From contig CM055319.2 in assembly GCA_029255685.2 (NCBI GenBank), forward strand, positions 33,629,068 through 33,693,067: 64,000 bases of DNA, written 5' to 3'. This DNA is from Silene conica. Lineage: Eukaryota; Streptophyta; Magnoliopsida; Caryophyllales; Caryophyllaceae. The translations under genes and the position numbers were made by a program. Of the stretch, positions 1 to 12,637 are shown one piece after another. The stretch's first letter is position 1. Each line of letters begins with the position of its first letter. The notes under the pieces are model-generated. The model was not told the DNA's origin and searched no databases. It saw nothing but the letters and a program-made list of their open reading frames with translations.

Positions 1-989
1 AAACCATATATCGAGAAATCGGAGGTTGAATCTTAAAGTAAGATTTATATTTGAAATCGAAATGTGTCGATTGTCAAATATTAATCGATATTTTAGAAAT
101 ATCGAAATTAGAATATGAATGGTTCAGGGTTATGACAAACGTTGTAAATATATCGTATCGATGATTATTATGATAACCATTTGTTGGGACAGTAATTTCG
201 AATTACTAAATAATTTGTTAAATATGATTTAATTAATTTAGAGATATTATTTATGTGATAAATATATTTTATATTAATACAATTTAATTATGTCACATAA
301 AGATGTCACATTTTATATAATTGTACAAATTATAAATCATAAAATGAAAGTCCATTTTACGTTTGTGTGTGTGTGCCGTGTCAATGTACATTATAAGAGA
401 TATTATTTATGACATTTTATCTTATAATTATTGTTTACATTTTTATGCTGTGACTAAACCTTGTTCATGTGAGTATGACAAAAAACTAATATCCTTCCCC
501 ATGCACTCCTCTTACACGGCTAAAACACCCCACCCCATTTCTCTATATATGTGATCATTTCACATACATATATTCTAGTCCAAGTTTTATTTTTCCTAAG
601 TGTGAGAACTATAAAACTCTAATAATATTTCTAGTGTAAGAAATACAAAATCCTCTTAAATATTATTAAGATAATATTTTCTAGTAAACTAATTAGTGAG
701 TATTAGTTTACGGTTTTAAGAAACCTAATTCCGTCTCCTAGCTCGGGTTCGATTTTTGGTTTCCGTTTAAGGGTAGGTCTTGATGTATCGTAAAGGAGGC
801 AAGCTAATTTGGTTGCTCCGTGGAGGATCGTCCTAGCACTCATTCAGACCGTTTGTAAGAATCTGATTCTTAATATTTCCGCATTTCTATTCGCATGCAT
901 AAGATCATAAATAATTAAAGAGTTAATTTAATAAATTATTAGTAGGACTAATGTATTTGGACATGTTAGTATGAATAAGTTTTCTTTCA
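1..989 (+). mobile_element. 3' part of a copia-type LTR (family K), cut by the window edge
   Basis: Bases 1-770 match, in reverse complement, the sequence around 56215-56990, and bases 770-980 match 41080-41285 in reverse complement. Those two blocks are the halves of solo LTR S4, so this is the last ~1 kb of an LTR of the same family. Its start lies about 300 bp left of the window. The LTR ends at CA 989 and is followed by CTCTT (990-994), the likely right copy of a 5-bp TSD whose partner is outside. The insertion interrupts the C1 polyprotein just before reverse transcriptase. Whether it is a solo LTR or the 3' LTR of a full element cannot be told. Confidence 0.8.
541..551 (+). promoter_or_regulatory. 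TATA box of LTR family K
   Basis: CTCTATATATG lies in the middle of the LTR, where the U3 promoter of a copia LTR is expected. The flanking sequence is conserved in S4. Confidence 0.45.
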
Positions 990-2687
990 CTCTTTTATAT
1001 TGGTAGGTTCAATTGTGGAGAGAAAGGAGTAGAAGGAGCAGAAGTTATTTAGGCTTCTTCGAGTTTGGACTCCTTCTGTAAGACTTCCTATGATATTATC
1101 CAGTGGGTGAGAGCCTTTATATCTCCAGTTTCTTGATTGATTGTTTTCATTGCTACTACTTGACTCGGGATTTTGACTTGTTCCCCCTGAATCCAAACCA
1201 GGGTTTATAGGAGAGTTAGGTATAACTATGACCTCTTCCCTTTGGTTTTGATTCAAAGTTGTAGCTTCATTAGCTACAACTCTGGGTTCCAAGTCATTGG
1301 TTTGAGACTGGTTAACAGTATTATCAACTGTGTTCTCAGTTCTCGTACCGTTTTCCCCCAAGTTAAGTTCATCGTTGATTCCTTGAATTTCGCCTTCATC
1401 ATCATTTTCTATTTCTGGAGGATCTTCCCTTGACAAACGAAAGTCTGGTTCGTCTAGGTTTTCCTCCTCATTCTGTAAAGGCTTGTCGAAGGCATTATTC
1501 TCATCAAAGATAACATGTATACTCTCTTCTATGCACAAGGTACGTTTATTAAAAACTTTATAGGCTTTACTATGATCAGAATATCCTATGAAAATCGCCT
1601 CATCACTTCTAGGGTCAAATTTGCTTAAACGATTTTTACCATTGTTATGAACGAAGCATTTACTCCAAAAACATCTTAGATGTGATATATTAGGTTTACG
1701 ACCACGTAAAAGTTCATAAGGTGTCTTTTTAAGGATAGGTCTAATCATGGCACGATTGTGAATATAGCAAGCTATACTAATAGCCTCAGCCCAAAAGTTT
1801 CTAGGTAGGCCACTACAAAGAAGCATTGTTATAGCCATGTCTTCTACGGTTCTGTTCATGCGTTCTACTACTCCGTTTTGTTGAGGTGTTCTAGGTGCAG
1901 AGAAGTTATGTCCAACACCGTTGGTTTTACAGAACTCAATAAAAGCATGGTTGTCAAATTCAGTTCCATGGTCAATTTTAATAGTTACTAGATTAGATTT
2001 TAATTTGTTTTGGACAAGTTTCATGAGACTAACAAATTCATGAAATGTTTCATCTTTAGAATGAAGAAAGATTGGCCAAACAAATCTAGAATAATCATCA
2101 ACTAGAACGAAAACATACCTGGAACCTCCTCTGCTTCTTACCTTCATAGGGCCACAGAGATCCATATGTACCAGTTCAAGAGCTTGGTTAGTACTTACTA
2201 TTCTTTTTGGTTTGAAGGATGATCTGACGTGTTTACATCGTGCACATGTATCGCACATCTTTTCTTGATCAAACTTGATCTTGGGAAGACCTTCGATCAA
2301 GTCCCATCTCTTCAATTTGCTAAGAATAAGAGAACTAATATGCCCAAATCTCTTATGCCAGAGACATGGATCATCTAACGTAACTTTCATAATTCTACGA
2401 CAAATATCTGCATGAAAGACAACTTTGTTTCCTTTGCCGCATAACTGGGATATACTAATTAAGTTGTGCGTAAGGCTACTTACCAGATATACATCGCTAA
2501 TAGTATGAGATGATGAGATACCTATCTTATCGACACCTATTACCTTTCCCTTTTTGTTGTCTCCGAAGGTGACCTTTCCTCCGTCAAATAGCTTTAAGGT
2601 AGTGAATAGGTTGGCGTCGCCTGTCATGTGTCGGGAGCATCCACTGTCGAGGTACCATAGGTTATTCTCTTTAGCGATTATCTGCAC
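987..2687 (-). pseudogene. C1 polyprotein fragment: protease motif, pre-integrase zinc domain, integrase
   Basis: A 566-residue open stretch. Near residue 12 is the copia protease signature (LDSGCSRHMTG). A GAG_pre-integrase-like segment follows at about residues 105-160 (LWHKRFGHIS and a C-x2-C pair), then the integrase core with D in HMDLCGP, D in KIDHGTEF and E in GVVERMNRT, so the DDE triad is present. The C-terminal linker is Asn/Glu/Ser-rich, as in SIRE elements. The frame runs into the LTR inserted at 989 exactly where the reverse-transcriptase region should start. It is frameshifted relative to the upstream gag piece. Without RT and RNase H this copy cannot act alone. Confidence 0.9.
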
Positions 2688-2695
2688 AAAATAAT

Positions 2696-3004
2696 TTAAA
2701 GACAGGTTTTAGGTACCCAAGCATACTTGGGTCCTTTAGAGTTAGTGATAACAAAAACGTCTTCTTTCTTAACCCAGACTTGTCTTACTAAACGTCTCTT
2801 AGATCTGTGGTTGTTAGGTTTTGTTGTCTTAGTATAAGTCTTTGGGTTTTGTTTCTTATAGGTTGTAGGTTTCGGAATTTGGTTGGTTCTATTTTTCTTT
2901 TCTGTGTAATCGACAGATATGTCATAGAACCATCTATGGTCATTATTCCTTTCCTCAGTTTTGTCTTTATCACTTTCCTCACTATCGATGATGGAGATAG
3001 AGTC
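2696..3004 (-). pseudogene. C1 gag C-terminal segment
   Basis: An acidic stretch (SEESDKDK) is followed by a Lys/Thr/Asn-rich basic region and a conserved tail (GPKYAWVPK), which matches the end of gag in SIRE-type copia elements. It is the direct continuation of the gag fragment at 4495-6194; solo LTR S1 separates the two. The frame closes at 2696-2698, and the protease frame begins one register away at 2687, so there is a frameshift between gag and protease in this copy. Confidence 0.75.
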
Positions 3005-4494
3005 TGAAGAGTCTATTGATATAATATACTCAAGAAGGGGGGGTTGAATTGAGTATGCCTTCTTTTTAAATTTTCTTCTTTGTGTGTATGGTTGTACGAT
3101 GATCTTCGAGTAAAACAAATAATAAAGAGAGACACAATATTTTTGAAGTGGTTCAGTCTCACACCTTGAGACCTACGTCCACTATTCTCGATTAATAAAA
3201 TTAGTATCAACTCTGGATTACAATTTTATCAACCCTACTCGTGCAACTTTGATGTTAGTCGCAACTCTATCTAGATACCGTTAAATATCTAGCTATGACA
3301 AATACCGTTAAATATTTGTCTTACAATGAGTACCGCTAAATACGCGTTCTATCTTACGTTAATAAGATAAAGTCTTCAATGTTTCTTGATGTCACAATCT
3401 TGAATGAATAAGACCAATGCTAGAGCACTTGAATCTTGAATCGGATATGACAATGATAAGCTCGAATATTGAAGTAGACGATCAGCGGTTTCTTTCTCTT
3501 GGTTTTCGTGAATATGTATGTGTATGTCGTGTGAATTAATGTATCATAGGTAGTCTATTTATATAGAATTATATCTAGGTAATTTGAACCCTATATGATT
3601 TAGGAATATTACTTAAACTAGAATACTAATCTTTTAGTAATACTTACCTTAAACCTAATCTTAACATATTTAGGAGAGATTGAATAATATACTACAAGTA
3701 TTATATAAGGAATCAATATCCTAATTCATATTTAGAAAAGATCTTTACATAATAAACAATTAGTATCCTTATTAAAACAACTTCTTAAACCATGTCAAAG
3801 ATAATAAATTATATTATCATAATATAATCTTAGTTTGTTTAGGATATTAAATAAATACATAATATTTACTTAATTTAAATCCTACACGATTTATGGAACG
3901 TGTCATAGTACACGTTTTTCTAAAACCGTTTCAAACAATCTTTATAGTATATTATCTTGACAATTAAGTTAAATAAAAATCCTTAGTTTATTAGAATTAA
4001 ATAATTAACTCATAAGAAAATTATTTATTCCTTTTTCACTAAAAGATATTTTATATTAACCCATTAAGATTAATAATTCCATAATCTGAAATAGAAAACT
4101 AATTAAACAATAATTGTTCACGATGAGTTCACACTTGATTTCGGAAACGACAAACGTTTCAACCAACACATATATATCGATCATTTCTTCATAATATAGA
4201 GTTATAGCTACGAGCTATAACTTGAATCAATCTTGTACTAAAGTTATAGTTGATAAGTATAACTTTAGTTCATTAGGCGCGCTTGAGATCTTCTATCAAT
4301 CTTCGACTTAGTCAACTTATTAACTAACATACTTGAATCTTTTATACTTCATTGATTAGATCTTGTTACTAATATTCTGTACACTTAGCACACGATTATA
4401 CGCACGAGTATATAATATATAAATAGCTAGACTTGTCATTATCAAAACATAGACATATATACTTAATATATATATTTGAATATATGGTTCAACA
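3005..4494 (-). mobile_element. S1: solo LTR of the C1 family
   Basis: A 1490-bp LTR bounded by TG (3005) and CA (4494) and flanked by a perfect 5-bp TSD GAGTC (3000-3004 and 4495-4499). It aligns along its length with the C1 5' LTR (7570-7729 plus 16571-17929). No primer site or coding sequence is attached, so the rest was lost by LTR-LTR recombination. The U3 promoter reads CTATATAAATAG on the - strand (3554-3565). The LTR sits inside the gag gene of a C1 element, i.e. within its own family. Confidence 0.93.
3271..3345 (-). repeat. Three hairpins with conserved 8-nt loop in S1
   Basis: Three inverted repeats share the loop CCGTTAAA (plus-strand reading): 3271-3292 with 7-bp arms CTAGATA/TATCTAG, 3297-3320 with 8-bp arms GACAAATA/TATTTGTC, and 3328-3345 with the loop CCGCTAAA and degraded arms. 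They lie about 220-290 bp downstream of the TATA box in element sense, so they should be transcribed in the leader (R/U5). Confidence 0.7.
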
Positions 4495-6194
4495 GAGTCA
4501 TTTGGTATACCTAGAGATTTTACAAATTTGACTCCAGTTTTGAAGTCGAGTGCGTGTTTTACACAATTTTCTCGTAGCTGTCCAGTATGACCACAATAAG
4601 TGCAAATTAAATATTCGGGCAAGTCTACATACTTTCTTTTTATAAAGTCACGGTCAGTAGGGTTTTTGTTGACATTTAGAATGGTCCCTCCTGCCATAGC
4701 ACTCATGACCTAGACCCATCTTCATGTTGTTATCAGATTGTTAAGTTAGGAAGTTTAGTACGTTAGTACTTCCTTCCCATTTCTCGTGAATCTCACGAGC
4801 ATGAAGAAGAAGGTCTTTTAAAGAATCTATTTCTTTTATGCAGGAGGAATGGTCAATGTTGTTAGATTCTTTCAGGTCTTGAATATCTTTATTAAAATTG
4901 AACACAATTTGCGCATGTTCCTTTTTAATTTTGGTTAAGCTGAATTCCAGATCCATAATTTTTTGCTCGAGGATTTCAACTTCTTCTAGATGAGTTTCAT
5001 CTACAATGACTGGTGTAGGTTTGCTCTTTAGAAGTTCATTGACCCTTTTTAAATCTGAGGTTATAGCTTCATTGGCTATAATCTTAGATTCAAGCTCTTT
5101 AATGTTGAGTTTTAATTTTGAGGTTATAGCTTCATTGGCAATAACTTTAGACTCAAGAATTTTCTTCTCAGACATTACTGTTTCCAATTTACCATTTGCG
5201 TCAATGTTAACTTTGGATTTCAGTTTCTTAGCTTTGGCCTTTAGAAGTTGATTTTCCTCTGCAATGTCATGGATCTGTTCCTTCAACTCGTCTATTTCAA
5301 GACTTTGTTCGTGACATTGATCTAGGGTTTGTTCAAAATATTTAATTAATGCAGACTTAGACAGATTTTTAACTTGACTCTTAAACTGTCAAAAAATTAC
5401 CTCTTGGTCTTCATCGTCTGAATCAGATTCTCCGTAGAGGCAAAATTGTGATGATTCATGATCGTCGGAAATTAGATCCAAACTGATATTGCTTAGGCAT
5501 AGGTTAGCAACTTCCTCCTCCTCTGAGTCTTCGTCATCTTCGGAATCTAATTCTCCCCATCAAGATGCGAGCATAACCTTTTTGAATTCCGTCTTGGTCT
5601 TTTCCCGTTTAGATTTGTCTTTGATTTTGTCCCAGTTTGGACAGTCCTTGATCATATGGCCTTGATCACCACATTTGAAGCACCCTCATTTAAAGAAGGT
5701 TTGCTTAGAGTAATTCTTCTTCTTGTCATTGGTTTTGTTATTAGTTTTAGTAAATCTTCCTTTGAAGACTGCCTTCTTAAAGCGTCTTGCGAATAGAACT
5801 GTTTCATCTTCCAGTTCAGGTTTGCACTCTTCGCTTGTAGATGCTTGTAAGGCAACGTTTTTTCCCTTAGAATGATCATCATCATCTTTATTTAACATGA
5901 TCTCATGAGCCATTAGAGATCCAATAAGTTCTTGGTAAGTCATGGTCGTGAGATCACGGGCTTCTTCAATTGCAGTGACTTTAGGTTGCCACTTTTTGGC
6001 GAGGCTTCTAAGAACTTTTCTGACTATGTCCTCAGAATCATATTTCCTACCTAGGTTCCATAGTTCATTTAGTATGCAAGAGAATCATGCAGACATGCTA
6101 TCAATCGATTCATTCTTTTCCATAGGGAAAAGTTCATATCGTTGAATAAGCAAGTCTATGCGATGTTTCTTGACTACGGAGGTACCTTCGTAGG
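4495..6194 (-). pseudogene. C1 gag, middle part with coiled coil and two zinc knuckles
   Basis: One reading frame runs from the hAT insertion (6194) to the S1 insertion (4495) but is broken by in-frame TGA stops, for example just before and after the first zinc knuckle. Order: capsid-like region with MTYQELIGSLMAHE (5943), then a CCHC knuckle CFKCGDQGHMIKDC (about 5653-5694), an acidic Ser/Glu/Asp segment, a long Lys/Glu/Leu/Ile coiled coil (5286-4741), and a second knuckle near 4575-4620. In the second knuckle the zinc-binding His is Gln (GHTGQ), so it is probably non-functional. Confidence 0.85.
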
Positions 6195-7172
6195 TAGGGA
6201 TGTCAATGGGGCGGGGCGGGTGCGGAGGGGGTCAACCCGCGCCCGCCCCGCGAACTTTTAATGCGTACCCGCGCCCGCCCCTCGACCCGCGGCGGGTTGA
6301 ACTATTCAATACCATCCCCGCCCCGCGGGGACCCGTTGAACCGCTTATCTCCTCAAGAAAAGTAAATCGTAAATCTAAAATATATTTGTATTACTACTTC
6401 TACAAATAAGTTTTCGCAAAATGCCTTAACATTCAATTAACTAGAGTCCGTGCAGCCATAAAACGGTTTTACATACAAATACCACCAAAAACATGCACAA
6501 ACAGCAGCCCAAAACCCAAATTCTGGCAGAGTACTAGAAGAGTAAACAAAACTACACAACAAATACTCTTCAATTCTTTATCTTCAGTTATTCACCTCCG
6601 TTTGTTTTATCAGCCCAAAGCCCAAATTCTGACAGAGTATTAGAAATTATTATTTATTAGGTGGGTCTGAGCGGGGCGGGGACATGTGGGGCGGGGCGAG
6701 CGGGGTGGGTGTGGGGCGGGGTGGGTATGGGGCGGGTCTCATGTGAAACCCGCACCCGCCCCGCGACCCGCGACTAATGATGCTTTTGAAACCCATCCCC
6801 GCCCCACGACCCGCCAAATTATTATCCACAAACAAGGTCTATAGGTCATGAACTTGTTTGGTTATGATTAGTGAATTAATTAAGATGATTAATTGGCGAC
6901 CGTGTCTTCTAATTTGTGACCATATGACCAAACAAGGTCAATTTGTGACCATTGGTGAATAATATTGACCACATCTGCAAATCTAACTACACAACTCGAC
7001 AATCAAAACCCACAAAACTTCAATATCATAAAAAACTCAGATCAAATAACACATTTCAAACTACAAAATCAATTTTTTAACAATCAAAACCCTTCAATTT
7101 TCAAAAACCAAGATCAAATAACACATTTCAAACTATAAAATCAAAACTTTTAACAGTCAAAACCCGTCCCTA
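6195..7172. mobile_element. Non-autonomous hAT-type DNA transposon, 978 bp
   Basis: The ends are short inverted repeats (TAGGGATG ... CGTCCCTA). The flanks are an 8-bp TSD with one mismatch: TTCGTAGG (6187-6194) and ATCGTAGG (7173-7180). Removing the element plus one TSD makes the C1 gag frame continuous, which fixes the borders. Both subterminal regions (6205-6340 and 6655-6815) are runs of CCCGCCCC/GGGGCGGG words in both orientations, the centre is AT-rich, and no transposase frame is present. The 8-bp TSD and TAGGG termini fit the hAT superfamily. Open frames made of Gly/Pro/Arg repeats here are low-complexity artefacts. Confidence 0.85.
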
Positions 7173-7502
7173 ATCGTAGGCAAGTTCTAGGCCATCCCAT
7201 ATTTATTTAGCTGAATTACAAGAAGCGAAGCGATCAAATTCAGAAGTAATCAGACCGTTTTGAAGTAGACTCATGGCTTTTGAATTTTTCTCAGCAATCT
7301 TGTAATCTGCTTCCACATAATCACTTTCTGATTTCTCATATGTGGTTCCATTTGCAGAGGCGACCAAGATCTTCTTTAATCCCGTTTGAATTATCTTCCA
7401 GCATTCCCAATCACATCCTTTGACGTAGTGGGTCATCATGTTCTTCCACAAGCTATAGTTCTTTCCATCGAAGATGGGACACTTAAGGTGTTTAGAATCC
7501 AT
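7173..7502 (-). pseudogene. C1 gag N-terminal part
   Basis: The frame starts at ATG 7502 with a copia gag opening (FDGKNYSLWKNMM) and continues through a capsid-like helical region typical of UBN2/DUF4219-type gag. A TAA stop at 7203-7205 replaces a codon in the conserved IWDGLE block, and the frame then resumes into the hAT insertion. The primer-binding site lies about 55 bp upstream, so the leader is short. Confidence 0.85.
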
Positions 7503-7555
7503 TAAGAATCAATAGAAGGATCAATCTCAAGCTGTAAAGCTTTCAAGAGCACGAG

Positions 7556-7567
7556 GCTCTGATACCA
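7556..7567 (-). other. Primer-binding site of C1
   Basis: GCTCTGATACCA on the plus strand is the reverse complement of TGGTATCAGAGC, the usual plant initiator-Met tRNA primer site. It sits two bases from the LTR boundary (7570) and shows that C1 lies on the minus strand. Confidence 0.9.
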
Positions 7568-7729
7568 ATTGAAGAGTCTATTGACCTACATATACTCAAG
7601 AAGGGGGGGTTGAATTGAGTATGCCAACTTTTTCGATTCTTCTTCGATGTATGTTGATAGAACGTGATAGTAGCAAGTAACGAGTAAGATCGATAAAGTA
7701 AAAGGAGACACGATTTTTTGAAGTGGTTC

Positions 7730-10316
7730 TGTAACACCCCCATTTATTTAAGAGCCTTTAGCAAGACATTCTCAAATAAATAGGACTGTTACCATCCCGG
7801 AATATCCGAGGTAGTGAATAACAAGGTAAACAAACCAAAGGTAATTTATATAAATACTGATTAAATTTGAACTTGGTATTACAACAATTACGAGTCCCAA
7901 ACTTGATAAAAAGAAAGTACAACTGACGATATCTAAATGTGATCTAACTCTAAGTAGGTCCATGCCATGTCTCCCTCCATGCCCAAGCTCCTGGTCCATC
8001 TGTCACTGACCTGTAAAATCTCCTCCCCATTCCGGATCATCGAAGGTGTACACGAATACACAGGGTCAACCGCGAGGTTGAGTAGAAAGATAAATAAGAC
8101 AACAACATAAAATACTCCGCACCGATCCAACGCCAAATATACTCCGCACCGATCCAACACCAAATAAACTCCGCGCCGATCCAACGCCAAATAAACTCCG
8201 CACCGATCACAAGACCCAATATACTCAACACCATATCACAGACCCTTTATCTCCGCACCAAACACAGACCCTTTATCTCCGCACCAATCACAGACCCTTT
8301 ATCTCGGCACCTATCACAGACCCTTTTGTTCACATCGTATTATATCACAGAATAATATGGATAACACTATATACGATTACATGGTATTATATCACAAACA
8401 TGCTTAAAACAAATAAGAACAGTTTACACTTCATCATATACCAGTATTTCCCCTACCTCAACTGGCAGAAAGACAGTCAGTAGCTCTGAAAGATGTTCCC
8501 CGCGGAAACCGTCACCTAAACATATAATATTTAATGATCAACAACCCATACTAAACCCTATACTTAAAATCGTAACAATGTCGAATATACTAACTTTCTA
8601 AAATTGGAAAGTTTCGCAAACTAGAACCTTTCCCGAAATAGCAATTTCTAAAAAAAAAAGCAACTTCCCGACTCATAAACAACCAATTACCGCCCTTCAC
8701 AGATTAATGACATTAACATTGATACTAGTATTGACATGTACTAACATATTATAATAAAGCCTTGTTATAAATAATGATAAACATCATAATGCATACAATA
8801 ATAATAAGAATGATAATCATGATCATAACAATAATAATGATCAAACAAACAACTACCCACTAATGATCCAACAACAACACACAACCCACGGCATCCTACA
8901 CAACACAACAACCAGCGACTTATGAACATAAACCACGACACCAACTGCGACACTAACAGCCCCCAACGACCCACTCTTCTGTGCCTGCACCGTTACTGCC
9001 CCACCGTGGTTGCCACTAGTGCACCACGGCGAACCACTTGACACCACCCAGTGGCCCTGACACGACTACACTGGCCCTCGATAGCCCCCGCAACAGCCGC
9101 AGCAACACCAGCAACCCATAGAACCCAACATCGTACAGACTTTAAAACACGTGACTAAACCCCTGCCCAAACCCGTCATAAAACAGTATTGAACCGCTAC
9201 CCACCACCGTGTTAACCACCCTTTGAACCACATGACTACCCCTTTATCCAAGTATCCCAACACGCCTAACAAACGTACCCAGAAACGAATTCGAAGCCAT
9301 ACCCCAATGCTACCTGCGTTTTACTCTGTTCTGATAAAAAAAGTCAAAAACGTGTACTGACAGCGACATCTGACCCTTACTGGTGGTCCTCGGTGGTCAA
9401 CTTACGACTCCACTAGGTTCAAAACGCAGCTACCAACATCATAGATTAACATTATAGAGAAATTAGCAACTACAACCACCATTACACAGATGAACTCAAT
9501 GAATTAAAACGAAGGAGCAAAACAGGAAAAAGGAGATCGTGATGAGCGTACTTACTTCACTGCTTAATCTTGCAACCCTAGAGACCTTAAACCACCATGT
9601 AAAACCCTTGATCTCAACCCTGGATGTGGCGGCAAAAGGTGTGTGTGAGTGGTTAGGTGTCGACTAGGTTAGATATAGGGTTTTGAGAGGATGATATTAG
9701 GCGGCAGGCAACCAGGTTTGCAAGAGTTTGTGTAAGTATTTTATTATGTCGATAATGGGCTGTAGGTGTTGTATACATTCTGAGGCCCAATGCCATGACT
9801 TACACGCGGTTTTACTACTAATTCGAATACTCGACCTCTCACTAACACCATAAAAAAAAAATATAAAACATTTATTCGATAATTCAATTACCGAATACAA
9901 TGTTCAAATACTTCATCCTTATATGCTAACTATAATTAAGTATAAACCTACCATAAAAGAAAATGCTCAACAAATACTTATTGCCAATAAAATAACTAGC
10001 AAAACTTTACAATAGTATATAAATATACCTCATCTTGATAATAATATAAAACAGTTACGACTTTAAATAAAATATAGAAATTAAGTGTAGACGAGAAATA
10101 AATATAATATAGGAAATATATTTAATTATAAATATATTATTAAAATTAAAGATATACAAATAAAATGTCATTTTATGAAATACTCATCAAATATCAAAAG
10201 ATTATGAAATATAAAATAATCGTAGGAATACGATTTATAAAATAACAACTGTTTACGTAAAAATATCTTATCAGGTTTGGCCGCCGTTAACCGAGACTAA
10301 CATACGGGATATTACA
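7730..10316 (-). repeat. LARD1 LTR (3' LTR in element sense)
   Basis: A 2587-bp repeat running TGTAACACCCCC ... GATATTACA on the plus strand. In element sense it begins TGTAATATCCCG, like the T1 and array LTR starts. All 62-75 residue open frames inside recur in the other LTR and have no recognisable protein features. Confidence 0.93.
8122..8335 (-). repeat. Tandem repeats of 24-27 bp in LARD1 LTR
   Basis: Four copies of a 27-bp unit containing ACTCCGCACCGATCCAAC are followed by about four copies of a related ~25-bp unit (TATCTCCGCACC ... CACAGACCC). They lie towards the LTR end in element sense, in the transcribed leader. Confidence 0.8.
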
Positions 10317-11018
10317 ATCTTCCCTCCTTAAAATGAACTTCGTCCCGAAGTTCACCATCCCATGATCCATTGCCTGGTCACTAGACACATAACGAATACA
10401 ATTTGTGGCACCACAGGGATACCGCATAAAGCTAAAACTAATAAAGGTACCTAAAAAAAAAATGAAATGTTACATTCTACCCTTGTTAAGAAAACTTTGT
10501 CCCCAAAGTTTCACGTATAACAATTTCACGAAACACAATAAAATGCATAGCAGAAGTCATCAAGTGGATGCAACCAAATACAACGTAACAATTTGCCATA
10601 AATAAAGATTTCTTAAGATTTTACAATCTTATCCTCCTTAAAACATGGTTACGTCCCCGTAACCCCATTATAAATTCTAGCTCATCACAAAGATCTTACT
10701 CTTACTCCAAGTAATCACGTATCTTATGCTCATCGCCGAATCTAAGACCATAGACAAGGGTGAGTGAACTGACGGAATAAAACAGCGAAGCAATACTTCA
10801 TCTCAATATCGATTTCAAATTCACAACTCAGTACCGATGACCAATTCTCATCTCGATTTCAATATCGATATTATCAAATATTCCACAAGAATGCGACAAC
10901 TCATTAAAACACTGCGCTGCAGTCTCAAACTCAAAACATAACCAACCATGGCATGTGTTCTAAACTCACGAGTAACTCAATCTCCTCAGTACTTACCTCC
11001 CAAGTTCGTTGATATACT

Positions 11019-11019
<1 letters not shown>

Positions 11020-11073
<54 letters not shown>
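11020..11073. repeat. (TA)n microsatellite
   Basis: About 27 uninterrupted TA units inside the LARD1 interior. Confidence 0.98.
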
Positions 11074-11075
<2 letters not shown>

Positions 11076-12615
11076 TTCCACTATCCATAAACAAGAACGT
11101 GTAAGCTATAAAACAAGAACTTGTACATGACTCAGACTAATCAATTACTAAATGTTTTCCCATCTCGCAACAAAAGGATTATCACAACAATAGAAAATTT
11201 TATCTATCAAAATAAAAGGACAACTACTAATATTCAACCCAAATCAGTACTAAAAGAGACTCATATCAATTATCATATAACATATAACCTCGAACAATAA
11301 AAAAAAATATTAGGGTCGGTAGGATCGTGTTACGCAGTAAAACAGATTCGGAATAGATAACACTCATACACCCTCGAAATTTATTACAAATTAATATAAT
11401 AACACAATGTAAACAATTGAGAAGCTTAAAGTTCATACTTGACAATTTAAATGTTTCATGCTCATAACATATTATAGAAGCAAATCATATTTAGGAAAAG
11501 ACATAGCGTAAAATTAATTAACCTAATTAAACATGGAACATTGACATACTTCCCGAAACATACATAACTCATACACTCACAAGACCGTTTAACATCCCTA
11601 GATATCAATTAGTTAACCAAATCACTTCGCTACATATCCACCCACTCATATTACATCATATATCGTGAGGCTATATTATCTATGACTGGCACCCTGAGGG
11701 TTTTATACAATGCGCAACTATTGAACACTCAAGCAGGATATCATCTACACATAGCTACAGGATTGTCATTTTGCAACCAATCACCATAATTATCAAACAT
11801 CAAGCTTGAACCTGGTTTTTTATTTTGAAAATATTGTGAAATGTTTGAAATATTGAAAGAGTTGTTTGTGACAATATAAATATGTGTCAAAGACAATTTT
11901 GCAAGTTACAGCTTGAAACAAGGCTACACAGAGGTATTATGACTCTTCTTTATTAAGTCATTGTTCTACTCACTCATGAATTATGAAAATTCTAACGATA
12001 TAAGTAACAATCACAAGACTAATACTACCATAAATCGTATGTCAACAATTAATAACTTACACATCATGATCAGATTCTAACTATAACAATATAATTGGAA
12101 AGTTATAACGATTATAATTACAGGAACTAGACAGTGATAAACCATCAATACCCGAAAGAACATCAATCAGATTCACATTAATCAAATAATCACATTTATG
12201 TAGAATTATTAGATTACCATGTTATGCTGATACACTGACCAGTTAAATTTCATTCAGTCACCTGGCAAGACTCCTCCCAGATAAACAAGCCTCTGACATA
12301 ACATTCGAGTAGCATATAATTATTTTGAGGTCGTAGTCTTTTCCATATAATTGAAACAATTCTATATTAAACTTGACGAAGTAAACAAGGTTGCGCTATC
12401 GTATAGTGAGAGTTCATACTCATACCATACGCCTATTATTCATGTTACTAAAGTCATATCAGGTTATCACGTGGTCACGCCACATAAACGACGTTTGATT
12501 AACTTTTACATGAAATTTTTTTTTTTTATCTCACGCTTTCAACAATTAAGTATTACGCAACAACTCACTAAGTCATAACTAAATAACAGCTTAACTAGCG
12601 TGCGAGCGATCATAG

Positions 12616-12637
12616 TTTTTTTTTTTTTTTTTTTTTA
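12616..12637. repeat. Poly-T tract, 22 nt
   Basis: An uninterrupted run of T in the LARD1 interior. Confidence 0.95.

Noticed and set aside
6200-6835. Gly/Pro/Arg-rich open frames as genes
   Set aside because: They read through CCCGCCCC repeats of the hAT-type element and have no other coding signs.
8122-8335. CRISPR-like look of the repeat-spacer array in LARD1 LTR
   Set aside because: Units are adjacent 24-27 bp tandem repeats in a plant LTR with no unique spacers of uniform length and no cas genes.
7772-9272. Five open frames of 62-75 residues repeated at 14023-15523
   Set aside because: They are copies of the LARD1 LTR, partly made of the 27-bp tandem repeats; no domain or start context supports coding.
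10948-11130. Open frame with a Tyr-Ile repeat
   Set aside because: It translates the TA microsatellite.
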